From Burkholderiales bacterium (GTDB taxonomy: Bacteria; Pseudomonadota; Gammaproteobacteria; Burkholderiales; Chitinimonadaceae): 11,262 nt of DNA. The stretch covers positions 1-11,262 of the forward strand of contig JAFAKZ010000417.1 of NCBI GenBank assembly GCA_019234745.1, in the 5' to 3' direction. Below are positions 10,661-11,262 of this stretch, one piece after another (the stretch's first letter is position 1; the number at the start of each line of letters is the position of its first letter). The notes below the pieces were generated by a model, which was given only the letters and a program-made list of their open reading frames with translations, ran no database searches and had not been told where the DNA came from. Position numbers and translations under genes: made by a program.

Positions 10661-11262
10661 ATGCCCAACAGCCTGCTCTACCTGCTCTCCACGCTCATCT
10701 GGGGCTCTACCTGGCTGGCCATCACCTTCCAGTTTGGCGACGTGCCAGCGACCGCCTCGGTTGCCTACCGCTTCCTGCTTGCAGGCGGCGTGTTGCTGGG
10801 CTGGTGTATTGCGCGTGGCGTGAGCATTCGCGTGAGCCGGCAACAACTGGGGTGGATTGCCTTGCAGGGCGTACTGATGTTCGGCGTCAGCTATATGCTG
10901 GTGTACGAAGCGGAGCGGCATATCCCGTCCGGCCTGGTCGCCGTGCTGAACTCCAGCATGGTGATCTTCAACCTGATCGGCGCGCGCCTGGTGTTTGGTC
11001 GCACCATCGACGCCAAGTCCAGCATCGGTGCCGTCATGGGCATCGTGGGCATTGCGCTGGTGTTCTGGCCGGAATTGACATCCGTGCGCGGCTCCGCCTC
11101 CCTGCCCGGCTTGGGCTTGGGCCTGTGTGCCGCCATCCTGGCCTCGTGCGGCAACCTCGTCGCCCAGCGCAATCGTGAGGCCAACTTGCCGCTGCTGCCC
11201 ACCATCGGCTACGGCATGGTCACCGGCGGCCTGGTGGCTCTGCTGTTCACCTTGCTGCGTGA
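10661..11262 (+). CDS. EamA/DMT-superfamily transporter (partial, runs off right edge)
   Basis: The first 200 codons of an inner-membrane drug/metabolite transporter are present with no stop. The start MPNSLLYLLSTLIWGSTWLA is typical: a first helix with the WGSTW motif of EamA proteins. The first EamA unit spans about residues 4-136. It includes YRFLLAGG (36-43), SYMLVYEAERHIPSGLVAVLNSS (about 77-99) and a helix ending VGIALVFWPE (about 128-137). The second unit starts at about 147 (GLGLGLCAAILAS) and is cut. The ATG follows GGAG at six-base spacing. Members commonly export amino acids or related metabolites; the substrate is unknown. It lies 129 bases after the dioxygenase gene, and the half-site ladder between them suggests its own regulated promoter. 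Confidence 0.9.
   Translation, partial: MPNSLLYLLSTLIWGSTWLAITFQFGDVPATASVAYRFLLAGGVLLGWCIARGVSIRVSRQQLGWIALQGVLMFGVSYMLVYEAERHIPSGLVAVLNSSMVIFNLIGARLVFGRTIDAKSSIGAVMGIVGIALVFWPELTSVRGSASLPGLGLGLCAAILASCGNLVAQRNREANLPLLPTIGYGMVTGGLVALLFTLLR

Noticed and set aside
10535..10921. Minus-strand 128-codon frame over the exporter start
   Set aside because: It is antisense to the clear EamA gene and has His/Gln-rich shadow composition.

Overview
The window looks like chromosomal DNA from a betaproteobacterium, GC-rich. Evidence: the protein families (a long-form ExbB with a cleaved signal peptide, paired ExbDs, an atypical PilZ-like protein), the lysC / tRNA-Ser(GCT) neighbourhood, and CCA encoded in all three tRNA genes. 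The likeness to Neisseriales/Burkholderiales is an inference from recall. No insertion sequence, phage gene, CRISPR array or toxin-antitoxin pair is visible, and most of the window is ordinary core and transport genes.

Left part (1-4128). The first 68 bases may hold the end of a rightward gene. From 4128 down to 159 the minus strand carries a five-gene TonB-type energy transduction cluster, in transcription order tonB, exbB, exbD1, exbD2 and a secreted TPR protein. ExbB and the two ExbDs should form the proton-driven inner-membrane motor, and TonB carries the energy to outer-membrane receptors. The TPR protein is predicted to be periplasmic and may be an accessory factor. It ends at a strong Rho-independent terminator (113-146). 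Stem-loops sit in three of the four intergenic gaps, and the TPR gene has a candidate promoter of its own. No receptor gene is present, so the substrate is unknown.

Middle (4129-6410). A 401-base gap upstream of tonB holds short direct and inverted repeats, a weak promoter candidate and the probable terminator of a minus-strand tRNA cluster: tRNA-Ser(GCT) then two identical tRNA-Arg(ACG). A very good sigma70 promoter with a GC-rich discriminator drives this cluster. Upstream lies lysC (aspartate kinase), which may also encode a regulatory beta subunit from an internal start. lysC is divergent from lplT across a 240-base region containing a GACAAGC palindrome and an extra half-site.

Right part (6411-11262). 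lplT (lysophospholipid transporter) converges on a minus-strand set of PilZ-like gene, ung and a glutathione S-transferase gene, with a bidirectional terminator between them. The PilZ-like gene is divergent from a phytanoyl-CoA-dioxygenase-family gene; a perfect 9-bp inverted repeat lies between the two candidate -10 boxes. Finally an EamA/DMT exporter gene starts at 10661 and runs off the right edge, preceded by an unusual ladder of alternating CAACTG/CAGTTG half-sites.

I did not find a clearly undescribed system. The points most worth a second look are the architecture of the TonB cluster, the half-site ladder before the exporter, and the operator-like palindromes in the two divergent intergenic regions.
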